DNA of 64,000 nt from Apostichopus japonicus (Eukaryota; Echinodermata; Holothuroidea; Aspidochirotida; Stichopodidae), in the NCBI RefSeq assembly GCF_037975245.1, contig NC_092573.1, forward strand, positions 25,387,265 through 25,451,264, written 5' to 3'. Below are positions 24,401 through 35,814 of this stretch, in pieces (the stretch's first letter is position 1; each line of letters opens with the position of its first letter). The notes beneath the pieces are model-generated. The model worked only from the letters and a program-made list of their open reading frames with translations, ran no database searches and was not told the DNA's origin. A program made the position numbers and the translations under genes.

Positions 24401-27400
24401 CTTACAGTTTATCTACAGAATGAGAGAGAACCATATATAGGTGATATATTCTAGTTTGTGGTGGACTAAAATAACAAAGAAAGAACAAATTATGATTATA
24501 CAGTAGAGAATACAGCCCATTGCACACATCACTTCTACAGTTTATCTACAGAATAAGAGAGAACCATGTACAGGAAATATATTCTAGTTTGTGGTGGACT
24601 AAAATAACAAAGAACAAATTATGTTATACAGTAGAGAATACAGCCCAGTGACCACACATCACTTCTACAGTTTATCTACAGAATAAGAGAGAACCATGTA
24701 CAGGAAATATATTCTAGTTTGTGGTGGACTAAAATAACAAAGAACAAATTATGTTATACAGTAGAGAATACAGCCCAGTGACCACACATCACTTCTACAG
24801 TTTATCTACAGAATAAGAGAGAACCATGTACAGGAAATATATTCTAGTTTGTGGTGGACTAAAATAACAAAGAACAAATTATGTTATACAGTAGAGAATA
24901 CAGCCCAGTGACCACACATCACTTCTACAGTTTATCTACAGAATGAGAGAGAACCATGTACAGGAAATATATTCTAGTTTGTGGTGGACTAAAATAACAA
25001 AGAACAAATTATGTTATACAGTAGAGAATACAGCCCAGTGACCACACATCACTTCTACAGTTTATCTACAGAATAAGAGAGAACCATGTACAGGAAATAT
25101 ATTCTAGTTTGTGGTGGACTAAAATAACAAAGAACAAATTATGTTATACAGTAGAGAATACAGCCCAGTGACCACACATCACTTCTACAGTTTATCTTCA
25201 GAATAAGAGAGAACCATGTACAGGAAATATATTCTAGTTTGTGATGGACTAAAATAACAAAGAACAAATTATGTTATACAGTAGAGAATACAGCCCAGTG
25301 ACCACACATCACTTCTACAGACTTTATCTTCAGAATGAGAGAGAACCATGTACAGGAAATATATTCTAGTTTGTGGTGGACTAAAATAACAAAGAACAAA
25401 TTATGTTATACAGTAGAGAATACAGCCCAGTGACCACACATCACTTCTACAGTTTATCTTCAGAATAAGAGAGAACCATGTACAGGAAATATATTCTAGT
25501 TTGTGATGGACTAAAATAACAAAGAACAAATTATGTTATACAGTAGAGAATACAGCCCAGTGACCACACATCACTTCTACAGACTTTATCTTCAGAATGA
25601 GAGAGAACCATGTACAGGAAATATATTCTAGTTTGTGATGGACTAAAATAACAAAGAACAAATTAGGTTAAACAGTAAAGAATACAGCCCAGTGACCACA
25701 CATCACTTCTACAGACTTTATCTTCAGAATGAGAGAGAACCATGTACAGGAAATATATTCTAGTTTGTGGTGGACTAAAATAACAAAGAACAAATTATGT
25801 TATACAGTAGAGAATACAGCCCAGTGACCACACATCACTTCTACAGTTTATCTTCAGAATAAGATAGAACCATGTACAGGAAATATATTCTAGTTTGTGA
25901 TGGACTAAAATAACAAAGAACAAATTAGGTTAAACAGTAAAGAATACAGCCCAGTGACCACACATCACTTCTACAGACTTTATCTTCAGAATGAGAGAGA
26001 ACCATGTACAGGAAATATATTCTAGTTTGTGGTGGACTAAAATAACAAAGAACAAATTATGTTATACAGTAGAGAATACAGCCCAGTGACCACACATCAC
26101 TTCTACAGACTTTATCTTCAGAATGAGAGAGAACCATATAGGAAAACATATGCTAGTTTGTGATGGACTGAAGCTAATAAGAAAGAACTATATAGGTAAT
26201 ATAGTAACCATACATGTACTACAGCCCAGTGACCACACATCATTTCTACAGTAGTTTATCTTCAGAATATTAGAGAGAATCATATAGGAAAACATATGCT
26301 AGTTTGTGATGGACTGACATGAGAGAAAGAGAGAACCTTATATATAATATCATAGAGAATACAGCCCAGTGACCACACATCACTCTTAAAGTTTATCTTC
26401 AGAAGGATTTGGAATGAATGAGAATTAAACAGGGTGACTGTTGAAACTACTCTCAACTCATCAAAGAGATGTATAATAAAAGCTTGACTATCCATCCTAA
26501 CCAGGTGCCAAAGTCAATGCCATCGCAGACGGACTTTTCATAACATTTCCTTTTTAGAACTCTTTCACAGCTTGCAAGGAGTATCAGGCAATGAATAGAC
26601 CAGCCAATCACACAACATAAACATGAGATGCATTAACTAACTCTCCATAAAACCTCTTGTTTTCTTCATGTATCAATACTTATCGTCTCCATTATGATAA
26701 GCACTGACATGACAGATCACTATATTAAACACCACGAGACGTACCTTCATGCTGGTATGGTCCCCTCCATGGCTATCTCCTGAGCTTTGGATAGTCTCTG
26801 GTGACATGTAATTTAAGGTTCCTACTTGCGATTCTCGCGTTACACTCGTTCTGTCGCTCTGTATAGAGTTGGCTATTCCAAAGTCGATGAGTTTAAGGCT
26901 ACCCTCCACAAATAAAAAGTTGGCAGGTTTCAGATCCCTGTGAATTATTCCTGGCACAAGAAAGCAAAATGGGGGGAAAATGTTGAACAAAGTCACGAGT
27001 CATGTTTAAAATGTAATATCCTAGCCATGTGCATGCTTTTAATACATAATATGTAATAAGTTTGTTGCCTTTGTGTAACAAAAATGCTATAAACCTCAAG
27101 AAACTTGTCCCTTTTCACACTCTAAGCTGAGGCATAGACAACGCTTCCATATTAACAGATTCATGAGAATCTGACTCAGTCTTGGGCTAGCGATCTTCCT
27201 GCTCAATGTCATGAATCAGCTACATACACAGAATATATACGGTAGTAAATAGTTACAATGGTACATCGCACTAGTTTCTTGGGTGTATCTGCTGTAGTGG
27301 ACTAGAGGAGGTCTGATTAATGACTGGCTATTTTAACAAACGTTTGCTTTGGTCCATTAGAGAACATAGTTTGTCCTAGCATGTGGGTAAGAAGTGGGTG

Positions 27401-30400
27401 AAATTAGGTCAATTTCCACATGCAGATTGTCACTGACTTTTTTTGTGTGCAAATTTTGTAAATTGTAAACTTATCCTTACGGGCATTGTGTATACAGTAA
27501 AAATGGCAACTAAGGGGTGAATCAATTGATCCACACCATTAGTCAAAACATTACTTGGTATGTCATGGTCAGTCCAAGCTGCACCAAAACTAGATATCTC
27601 AGGAATATTTGTGTGTGTGTGACAGCACAGTACAATAAATGGAAGGCCTATTTTAAATTAACAATAGCAAGAGAAAGAGTTATGGCAGTTAGCTTGTGAG
27701 GTATGCAACATACAAAGGTATGAAATTTTGTTTAACTTATCATGTAAAGGGGGTGTGATAGTCCCTAATACAAGTGACAGGTGCAAAGGCAAGGTATTCC
27801 ATAAAGTAAAGAGTGCCCTCTTTAAAGAGCATCTCAAGTATGCTATTGGAATCGGTATTAGGTTTCTTCTATTGTCATCTGCTGGAGCAAGTGTGATCCA
27901 ATGAAAACAACATTTTGTCATATACCCCTCACTCCCTCCCCCACCCCCATTCTCATAACTCCCCCCCCCACCAGTGATATTCCTGGCTGAGTATCTACTG
28001 CTATCTTGAATACTCTCATTAAACTAAAGAAATAAAAAACACTTTTCCCAAAGAGAGTAGGTTACACGATATATACAAAATATTTCCAAAACGATGCACT
28101 GCTACTTTGATTTATTCAGATTACTAATATACCTTCGTCGTGTATACACTGCACGGCTGTCAACATCTGCCTCCAGTAAAATAAGATGTCCTCTTTCTGT
28201 ACTCGCTTACGCCTCAGGAAAGATGCAAGGTCAATGGACCCACACTCCATAACCAGGTAGATATGAGACTGGCTTATTTCACTGAAAGTAAGAGTAAATG
28301 GGAGTCACTTAAAGTACAGCACTCAATGTACCTCACTCAGAGGGATAAGAGCAGGAGGTTGGCTGATCACAACCAGACTCTGCTTACTACTATGGCTGAG
28401 CAAGACATTGCCAGCTTAAGGACACGTTGGCTTCAGTTGGGAATACCGAACATGTAGCATTCTCCAGACTGGCGGTGTTGCAAGTGATTCACGAATGAAA
28501 ATGTACAGTTTTATCAAATAGAACCAATCACAGGTTAACATCTTTGCATGTGACCTAAACGAGCTCGCGCCTTTTAACAGCGAGCAGTCATTGTGTGCAT
28601 TGATCAGTGTGCAGGGGTCAGTTGTAAGACCTTGGGTCTTCGTGACGATCAGAAACTAGATCACAACGGTCGCGTAGAGTCGCAGCGCAGCCAGGCTTCG
28701 ACAATTCACTTGTAAACTATACTGAGATGATATACACCCGAGAGTAACTTACTAGTCATACAGCTTTATGATCGGATCCTTGTCCTGTAATCTTTGTAAC
28801 ACGGTTATCTCATTCTTGTAGCTCTGTATGATGACATCATCCGCACATTCCAAGTCAACATATTTCACAGCAAAGATCTTCTTTGAGCCTTCGTGTAGTA
28901 CTTGATACACCTAAACAACAACAAAATCAAAACAACAAAGAATGAATATTATATAATTTATTGACATGAAGGAAGCACCAGACAATATTGACCAAGTTTA
29001 TCTCCACTGGCTTGGTTTCTGTTCTATAATCAGGAGTGAAATAAATTGTTCTGTTGAGTGTTGCCGCTGTTATGTTAACAATTAACTATTATATTAACAT
29101 CACCCTAGATTAGAAAAGTATCTCACACAATGTGAGTTTACAAATATTAAACAGTTTGCCACAGATGTGACTTTACAAAAACTAGACTATTTTGCTACAG
29201 ATGGTTTTATTAAATATCATCACACATCCTGGAAATATTGTTTTGGGGGGGGGGGGATTTTTTTTTGGACAATGTACAGAAAGGTCAAAGTCCGAATCAA
29301 AGAGTTTGAAATTGACCTACCTTGGAAGAACCTCCTTTACCAATGACTTTTATGATGCTGTAATTCACACCTTTGACATGGATTTGGTTTTTCCTCTCAG
29401 ACGACGGAACTTGAGACATTTCCTGGTGACTGTCAGTATGAACAGGAGGCTGTTGAACTTGAGGTTGCAATGAATAAGTTGTAGTCCTTCCAGGCTGGTT
29501 TACTTCTTCTGACCTATTGTTAGTAGTACTGGACTGATTTGGCTGTTGATGGGGCTGTTGATGGGGCTGTTGAATTGGCTGTTGATGAGGCTTCTCAGTT
29601 GCAACGTCTTCCTCCTTCCTCGTCTTCCCCGGTTGCACGTCATATGATGCCAAGTTTAAGAAAAAAGGAAATCTTGGACCGGTCGTTGATGTCTGCCTGA
29701 GGTCATCCGTTGGTGGTGTTTCTACGGTGATGCCCGAGTCCCCATCTTCGGTTATAGCAGACAGTTGTGGTTGTGGTGGTAAATCCAGTGGCCTATTTCG
29801 TGGACTCTTTTCTCTAGGTTTGTTGATCGACTTCTTCTTCACATTTCCATCGGTATCATCATCCTCATCATCATCGCTGCCGGTATTTTTCAGAACGAGT
29901 TTTTGTCGAATGACCCTTTGAGGCAGACTTCTCGTTCTGAATAAAAGCACAATATGAAAATATATATAGTCAGTTAGGAATGTGTTTTCTTTTTTGTAGT
30001 GTGTTACCGATAAACAAAAAGTGTTGGTAAAATTGGTAGTGAAAGTTTCTTTGAAAGCATTTACTGGGGAAGTGTTACATTCAGTTCCAGGATATCTGAA
30101 TTGAGATATTTCACAGCATACTCACTGGACAAAAAGTTTCTTAAAGAATGGCACTGAAATGATGCTTGAAAAATAACTTAAAACTAGGCCTATCATCATT
30201 CCTAATCCTATCCAACCTTTTTTCTCTACTCGAACAGTAAAGACAGACATACACAACTACCCCCCCCCCCCCCATGCCTGTACTGCCTCCTACAAAAGTG
30301 TAGGCTATATAATTTTATTGGGAATGTTGACAACAACTTTCAGCTGTATAAAGATTGACTATCATGAAATAATGAAAATACAATGCTCCTTTACAAAAAA

Positions 30401-33400
30401 TATATACATAACTGCATGTGTGTAGCAGATAAATCATAGGCATACTTTTTTTGTGACACAAGATAAATCATTCTCTGTTCTAATATTAGTTGTATTGAAA
30501 AATGAAACCATATAGCACAAACCTAGGAGTTATTGTGCCTCCAGCTGAGGGTCCCACTTTGGTGAAAGCTGAATGGTTGCCATGTTTGAACCCTTCTGTG
30601 TAGATAAATGGAAACAGACAAACATGATCAAAACTGTCTTTGTCTCTTAAACTTTGACAAAGAAACACATATTACTTTTTGAGCCATATTTGCAAAATAA
30701 GTTTTGTAGCTAATATAGTTTGGAGTGACAGGTTATGTGATGTGTCGGATATTTTTGTCTACCTATCTCATTCTTTGAGAACTAGTGCCAACTCATCACT
30801 GGAAAACATTGGCTATTATCTTTTAATGCAGATGGGTTAAGACTCCACAGATGGCCATACCCTTAGCAGCTCTTATTTTGGTGGTACTAAAGAGTAGTTT
30901 GCTTTTTAATAGTGTTTACACTGTACATTACTACCATATCCACCATGTAAAAGGCTATTGATTACAAGTGCCTCACAGACACGCTAAACCGTGCATTATG
31001 TGAAACCTTGAGGATTATTTTAAAACAAACAATTCTATATGTCAAGTGCCGCTATAACCCCCAAAATCAGAAGTCTTCTGAGTTCATCACAGTGGAGAAA
31101 TGTGCCCTGTGGAAAATAACAAGGAGTTCAAGATGGTTCAAAGCAGTAGCGGTGTTGCACAATGACGTGCATAGGCTAACAACACATATTACTGAAGGCA
31201 GAAATGTTTGTGTTTATGAGTTTGTGTCAATACAATACTATACACACATTTCATTAGAATCTATTTGTGTTGGCTCCAAAGAACTTGTTACCCAACTGAT
31301 ACACTAGCCCATACCCTCAACACTCACACATTATTTTTTGACATGATTTTCTTACCTTTATTTTGACTTTTTTCTTGTAAACTGTTAAAACCAGCACCAA
31401 CTCGTCTAATAGCTTCCTTCAGGTTGTCTTCTGTTGGGCACAAAATACAGGCCTTCTCTAATATGGAAATGCACTTACTTTTGTCACCTGCAGGGTAGAA
31501 AAACAAAGATCATAAGTCGCTACTTGAAGAAGACCTTGCAAAATTCAAAACTAAAAACTGACCAGAAAATTATCACGGCATCATGATTGATGCATGCTCC
31601 CTCCACTGTGAAATGGATACATTAGTGTTCTCGTAATCCAAGATGAAACTGATAGCATCCAATCCCGTGGGAGAAGTGGGTTCTAGAAACCTCAGATTTG
31701 TGGATAGTAACATCCAGGTCCAAGTATTACAATGACTGTACAGTATCTGATACATTTGTTAATTTTCAGGCTGATGGGAACACCTTGCTCAGCTGGGATG
31801 TATGTTCAAGGAATTATGAATGAGTGGAGATGAGTTACAGCGTGTGTTTAAATATAAATGCAACATGTGAAGGATGCTGGATGGAGCAGGTGTTCCAATA
31901 CATGAGTGGTATCAACCACTGTCTCCACAAATCATCTTTTAACTGTTCATTATTCTAGTGTTGTATACCTTGATCAAGCTCAAACTGAGCTGCAGCCAGG
32001 TGCACTGCTGGGAGGCTTCTGAAATTTGCTCTGGCATATCGCAGCAGATATCTGGCTTTCCCGTCTGATTTTAACTTTCTGTTCACGAAAGAAGGAAGAC
32101 AATGACTAATCTGTGAATGGGAGTTTCTTACTGTTACTATTTTAGGAGATTAAAAGCATTTACAAAGATTACCATCAAGACTTGGATGAAGACATCAAAT
32201 TTGGTTGTCCAAGAAATGTAACAAAATAACAAAGAATGATCAAAATAAACACTGTAGGGGAAAGTGTTTTGATTTGGTGAATAAAGCAAAAGCTATTGGC
32301 CACTAAAACTCCCCAGTGGGTGGATCATAGGCCTACCACAAGTTTGTATTAATTTCAGTATCTCCATGGCACTGGAGGTTGATACCAATTGAGAATTTTA
32401 CCTATTTAGGGGTATTTGATAACATTGCAATCTGAATTTGATATATAAACAACTAGCCGGCCACGAGACGAGCTGAGTTTGGTTGTCCGAACAGGAATCT
32501 GGACGACCGAACTACCATTACTAACTTGCCCTGATGAATGTGACGTTTGGCGATGACTCATGCAACCTTACTCACTAGAAATGTACTTAACTACTACAAA
32601 ATGGTGACGTTATTATGTGGATGACTAGTTGAACTATTAAAGTACAAATTTACCATCATATGTTAGATCTGCACATCATACTGAACATGGCATGACTGGG
32701 TATTCATAACTATGTGATCTACTCACCGTTTAATATCTGCTGAGTTGATAAATATTGAAGCCAGAGCTTCATTTGCCTGTTTGTTCTCTATGGGTATGCT
32801 CTCTCTAGCCTTCCTGTAAACTTGATCCAAGTAGAGCAGACTATCTTGCTTATCGTTGGCCGAACTGCTTTCCTCTACCTGATGCAGATACTGCAGCCAC
32901 TCTTCCGGTCTGTTACCATTCTGAACGATTTGCGTCATCCATGATTTATGGTCTGAGGAATACATCAGAAATGAATCAATTCGATTGAAATATTTGTCTG
33001 GGACTGCAAACTGGATGACATAAGTTTACTGTGTCATACCAGATGACATGCCACGCCACAAATTACAATGATTTATTGTGATAATTACACCTCAAAACAA
33101 ATTAACCTGCAGGCAAAATTTATCATGATCTGGCATTGAAGTTGTCCCCCAGATTATTGGACTAGTCAATAAATATACTACACATCAAAAATAAAACTAA
33201 ATAAAATAACTAAAGTAGAGCTACTTTAATGGCCAAAAAATTTAAAAATCACCAACTAATCAAGGGGTAACATTTAGTGCTGAAGTGCTATCACATGTGC
33301 CAAAATGTGTGATACAAGTCAGGTTATATTTATTAACAATATGCAAACCTTTACTGTTAGTAAAATATATATATTTGTTGGTCACAAACCTGGTATGTGT

Positions 33401-33477
33401 GCAAGCCTTGCCCAGCTTGTTAGGGTTCCTGTTGTGGTGACTGTTGTGGACGTATCTAAACTTGATGTTGTCGCCAT
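21474..33477 (-). CDS. ttk: Dual-specificity protein kinase TTK/Mps1 (13 coding exons)
   Basis: Exons: 33477-33390, 32952-32727, 32078-31969, 31487-31356, 30595-30523, 29936-29321, 28910-28753, 28281-28133, 26950-26745, 24412-24236, 23611-23524, 22916-22801 and 21602-21474. The CDS is 2268 nt, 755 aa, with all phases consistent. An in-frame TAA directly precedes the ATG, and an acceptor at 33487 implies a 5' UTR exon. Residues about 30-185 match the Mps1 TPR region ([33 protein letters not shown]). A low-complexity linker with HQQP repeats follows. The kinase domain spans about 400-670: glycine loop [14 protein letters not shown] (Lys 431), [21 protein letters not shown] (about 521-529), DFG (540-542), [10 protein letters not shown] and [20 protein letters not shown]. 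The C-tail matches the family. Mps1 acts at kinetochores in the spindle assembly checkpoint. The catalytic loop reads HRD, whereas human TTK, as I recall it, reads HSD. Intron 9 carries a large exon-derived array. The last exon is the least certain because it matches by phase rather than by similarity. Confidence 0.95.
23064..23168. repeat. About 35-bp repeat, 3 units
   Basis: Three copies of CAACACAGCTTAGGATGGAA followed by CTTTCCCACACAT, in the intron between TTK exons 11 and 12. Confidence 0.85.
24371..26400 (-). repeat. 130-bp array derived from TTK exon 10 and its splice acceptor
   Basis: The authentic exon start (24412 downwards) is the left end of an array. Decoy copies of the motif GAGAATACAGCCC occur at about 24506, 24634, 24764, 24894, 25024, 25154, 25284, 25416, 25546, 25678, 25810, 25940 and 26072, spaced 128-132 bases. 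More diverged copies lie at about 26218 and 26352. On the minus strand most copies keep an acceptor-like AG before ATAAACTG and then [15 protein letters not shown], followed by a stop after 18 codons. Some carry a 2-base insertion that shifts the frame. Two unit types give a 262-base higher-order pattern toward the right. Confidence 0.95.
26337..26396 (-). pseudogene. Possible 60-nt duplicate of TTK exon 10 start
   Basis: The outermost diverged copy of the array. It reads [20 protein letters not shown] between an AG acceptor (26397-26398) and an AAG|GT boundary (26335-26336). It is 20 codons long with phase 0 at both ends, so inclusion would keep the TTK frame but insert a second [10 protein letters not shown] segment in the kinase domain. 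The donor reads GTTCTC and is weak. It is most likely a relic, although it could be spliced at a low level. Confidence 0.4.
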
Positions 33478-33807
33478 TTATCTTTCCTACAAAAAGCAAA
33501 ATAAAATAAAGAAATGGAATTAGATTGAGAGTTCATTCACATGAATTCCTTCCTGTAGCAAAATAAGGCTATACTTAAAACCGTACAAATTCATCCTACT
33601 CCAGTGTACACATCAGCCTACTGTGGTTGTACTGGTTTATTCTAAAACATTATGACATAAGCATGATGAATGAGATCATATTCTGCAAATGCATCTCATT
33701 CTGTTTTCTGGTAAATATATTTAGGCATAGGCCTAATGTTAGACCTACTGTACCTAGACTATACTTACTACATACTAGCAGCATGAACACTGCAAAGTTC
33801 TGACACC

Positions 33808-34066
33808 TAAGACTTAAAACAGGTAGCCCCTTAAAACACCCCAAACCTATATACAGTAACTTCCTTTTATTGACAAATATGTAAGTTCTTGCTTGCACAC
33901 AGGTCATTTTGGCGAGAAAATAACTGTAGCTTCGTACTTTTGGTGAAATTGGCTTTCCTGTAGGCTGTACTACCTGTAGGCTGTAGGTTGTCATGGTAAA
34001 AATGGTGTATTTCTTAGGGGTGTTCCGAACTTCGCAGTGTTCCGAACTTCGCAATACTGACCATAC
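33808..34066 (+). mobile_element. Internally deleted copy of the CGAAGTTCG repeat
   Basis: Matches the outer parts of the 34067-34566 element (ACTTAAAAC...CCCCAAA, TTATTGACAAATATGTAAGT, CATTTTGG.GAGAAAATAAC, TTCCGAACTTCGCAATACTG) but lacks its middle. It lies directly before the fuller copy in the same orientation. Confidence 0.65.
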
Positions 34067-34566
34067 TAGTAGGATGGTGACTTCGAAGTTCGGCCACTTA
34101 AGACTTAAAACACCCCAAAACTAAATCTTCTGGTATAAATCATTTGAAAATATACTTCATATGGTGGGAGAATTTTGTTATAGTACGATACACGGCCAAA
34201 CTTTCTTTCCTGCAAACTGTTTTCACGTTGTTTTCCAAGAAGATTCTTCGTGATTGTGGAACTGGTATTTCTTGCTAGAGTATTGCGAAGTTCGGACGCG
34301 CAACCCACAGTGTGGCGATGGTGATAAAATTGGGGGCGCAGTTGCTTTTTCAGTAATTATAACAGACTTCATAGATCTTCGTCATTTTATTGACAAATAT
34401 GTAAGTACTTTCTTGCACACGGGTCATTTTGGAGAGAAAATAACTGTAGCTTCGTTCTTTTTGGTGAAATTTGACCCTTCCTTTAGATTTTCATGGTGAA
34501 ATCGTGTATTTCTTAAGGGTGGCCGATCTTCGCAGTATGGCGAACTTCGCAATACTGACTATACTA
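34067..34566 (+). mobile_element. About 500-bp MITE-like element with CGAAGTTCG termini
   Basis: It begins TAGTAGGATGGTGACTTCGA followed by AGTTCGGCCACTTAAG. It ends CTTAAGGGTGGCCGATCTTC and then CGAACTTCGCAATACTG up to TACTA. The two ends are imperfect inverted repeats (CGAAGTTCGGCCACTTAAG against CGAAGATCGGCCACCCTTAAG). A reversed copy occupies 1-410. There is no transposase coding. Confidence 0.6.
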
Positions 34567-35389
34567 CTTCCTGATACACTGATTACTTTGGGGTTACTAG
34601 CTTAAATTTGATAAACAATTTATATTTTTCTAGTATCCTGTATACCATTACTGCACTGTTTATGTATGTCTACTCTTGTCTAGCCTATGTATTTGCGAAA
34701 TATATTATTATTAACTGAAATTAACACTAGTAATTTGCACAAAGATTTAAACATTTGTCTTTCTAAAATTGAAGTAATTTCCTATCTCCATCCTGCAACT
34801 GTTGGGTAAACAAAGTCATATACTATGTAGTCCTACAGTATACTGTTGTAGCTTGAAAGGGTCAGCCAAAGCATCATACATCTGCCTAACGTTATGTCAA
34901 TAAGTGTAGTGTAAAGTCTTCCAAGGCCTACTCTAACCTAGACGTATGCCTACTGACATACTATAGCCTATGACTAATTTAGCCTAACGTTAAACTTAAA
35001 GAGTGGCTGAGTTTTGTGTCATTCGACGTTGCGACCTGCATTAACCAACAAACAATTCGAGTAAATGATACCTACAAGAAAAAAGTGCTGCCGTTTGGTT
35101 GAGACTGACGATGTAAGTTATTTTCGTACAAGCTTAGATTCTACAAAGATCTTTGAAGTAAGGTACGGCTTGGGATTACCCAACACTAAAATTTTCGAGT
35201 GATAATTTCAAAACAGACTACCACGTGACAGCAAAACGAGCTGTGATTGGACGTGAGTGAGGACACACATTATAACTATTCTGTCCGTTTTGTTGGTGTT
35301 GTACGATGTAAATTTCGAAAATGTGAACAATACAAAATAGTGATGTTCTTTGCGTGTTCGACTACTTTGGTGAACCATAATTTATAACC

Positions 35390-35814
35390 ATAATTTAATT
35401 CCTGTACTATCATATGGTGCGGAGACCTGGACAACAACAAAAAAACTGGAAAAGAAGTTGAGAGTGACAGAGAGGGCGATGGAAAGAATCATGATTGGAG
35501 TCACAAGGAGAGACAGAGCAACCAACCAAAACTTAAGAGAGAAAACCAATGTCCAAGACATCATAAAGGAAATCAAAGTCAAGAAATGGCGATGGGCCGG
35601 CCATTTGGCCAGGCAACATGATAACAGATGGACAAAGAAAATTACCAACTGGACCCCAAGAACTTGTGTCAGAAGGAGAGGCAGGCAGAGTAGAAGATGG
35701 ACAGATGAACTCAGAGAATTTACAGGTGTTCTATGGCAAAGGAGAGCACAGGACAGATGGAAATGGAAAATCGATGAAGAGGCCTTCCTCCTGCAGTGGA
35801 GCGAAATAGGCTAG
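35390..35814 (+). pseudogene. C-terminal fragment of a non-LTR retrotransposon reverse transcriptase
   Basis: The open frame reads LIPVLSYGAETWTTTKKLEK, then RVTERAMERIMIGVTRRD, KVKKWRWAGHLARQ and RRRGRQSRRWTDELREF. It ends in a TAG at about 35814. The YGAETW and WAGHLAR blocks are typical of the region after the RT domain in RTE/CR1-like endonuclease-reverse transcriptases. No RT active-site motif, endonuclease or upstream frame is present, so this is a 5'-truncated dead copy. Its 3' limit is not clear. Confidence 0.85.

Noticed and set aside
24371-26400. CRISPR-like reading of the regular repeat
   Set aside because: Units are contiguous 130-base copies without unique spacers and derive from a eukaryotic exon.
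29250-29460. Plus-strand ORF over TTK exon 6 end
   Set aside because: Antisense of the exon encoding the kinase glycine loop; the minus strand explains the conservation.
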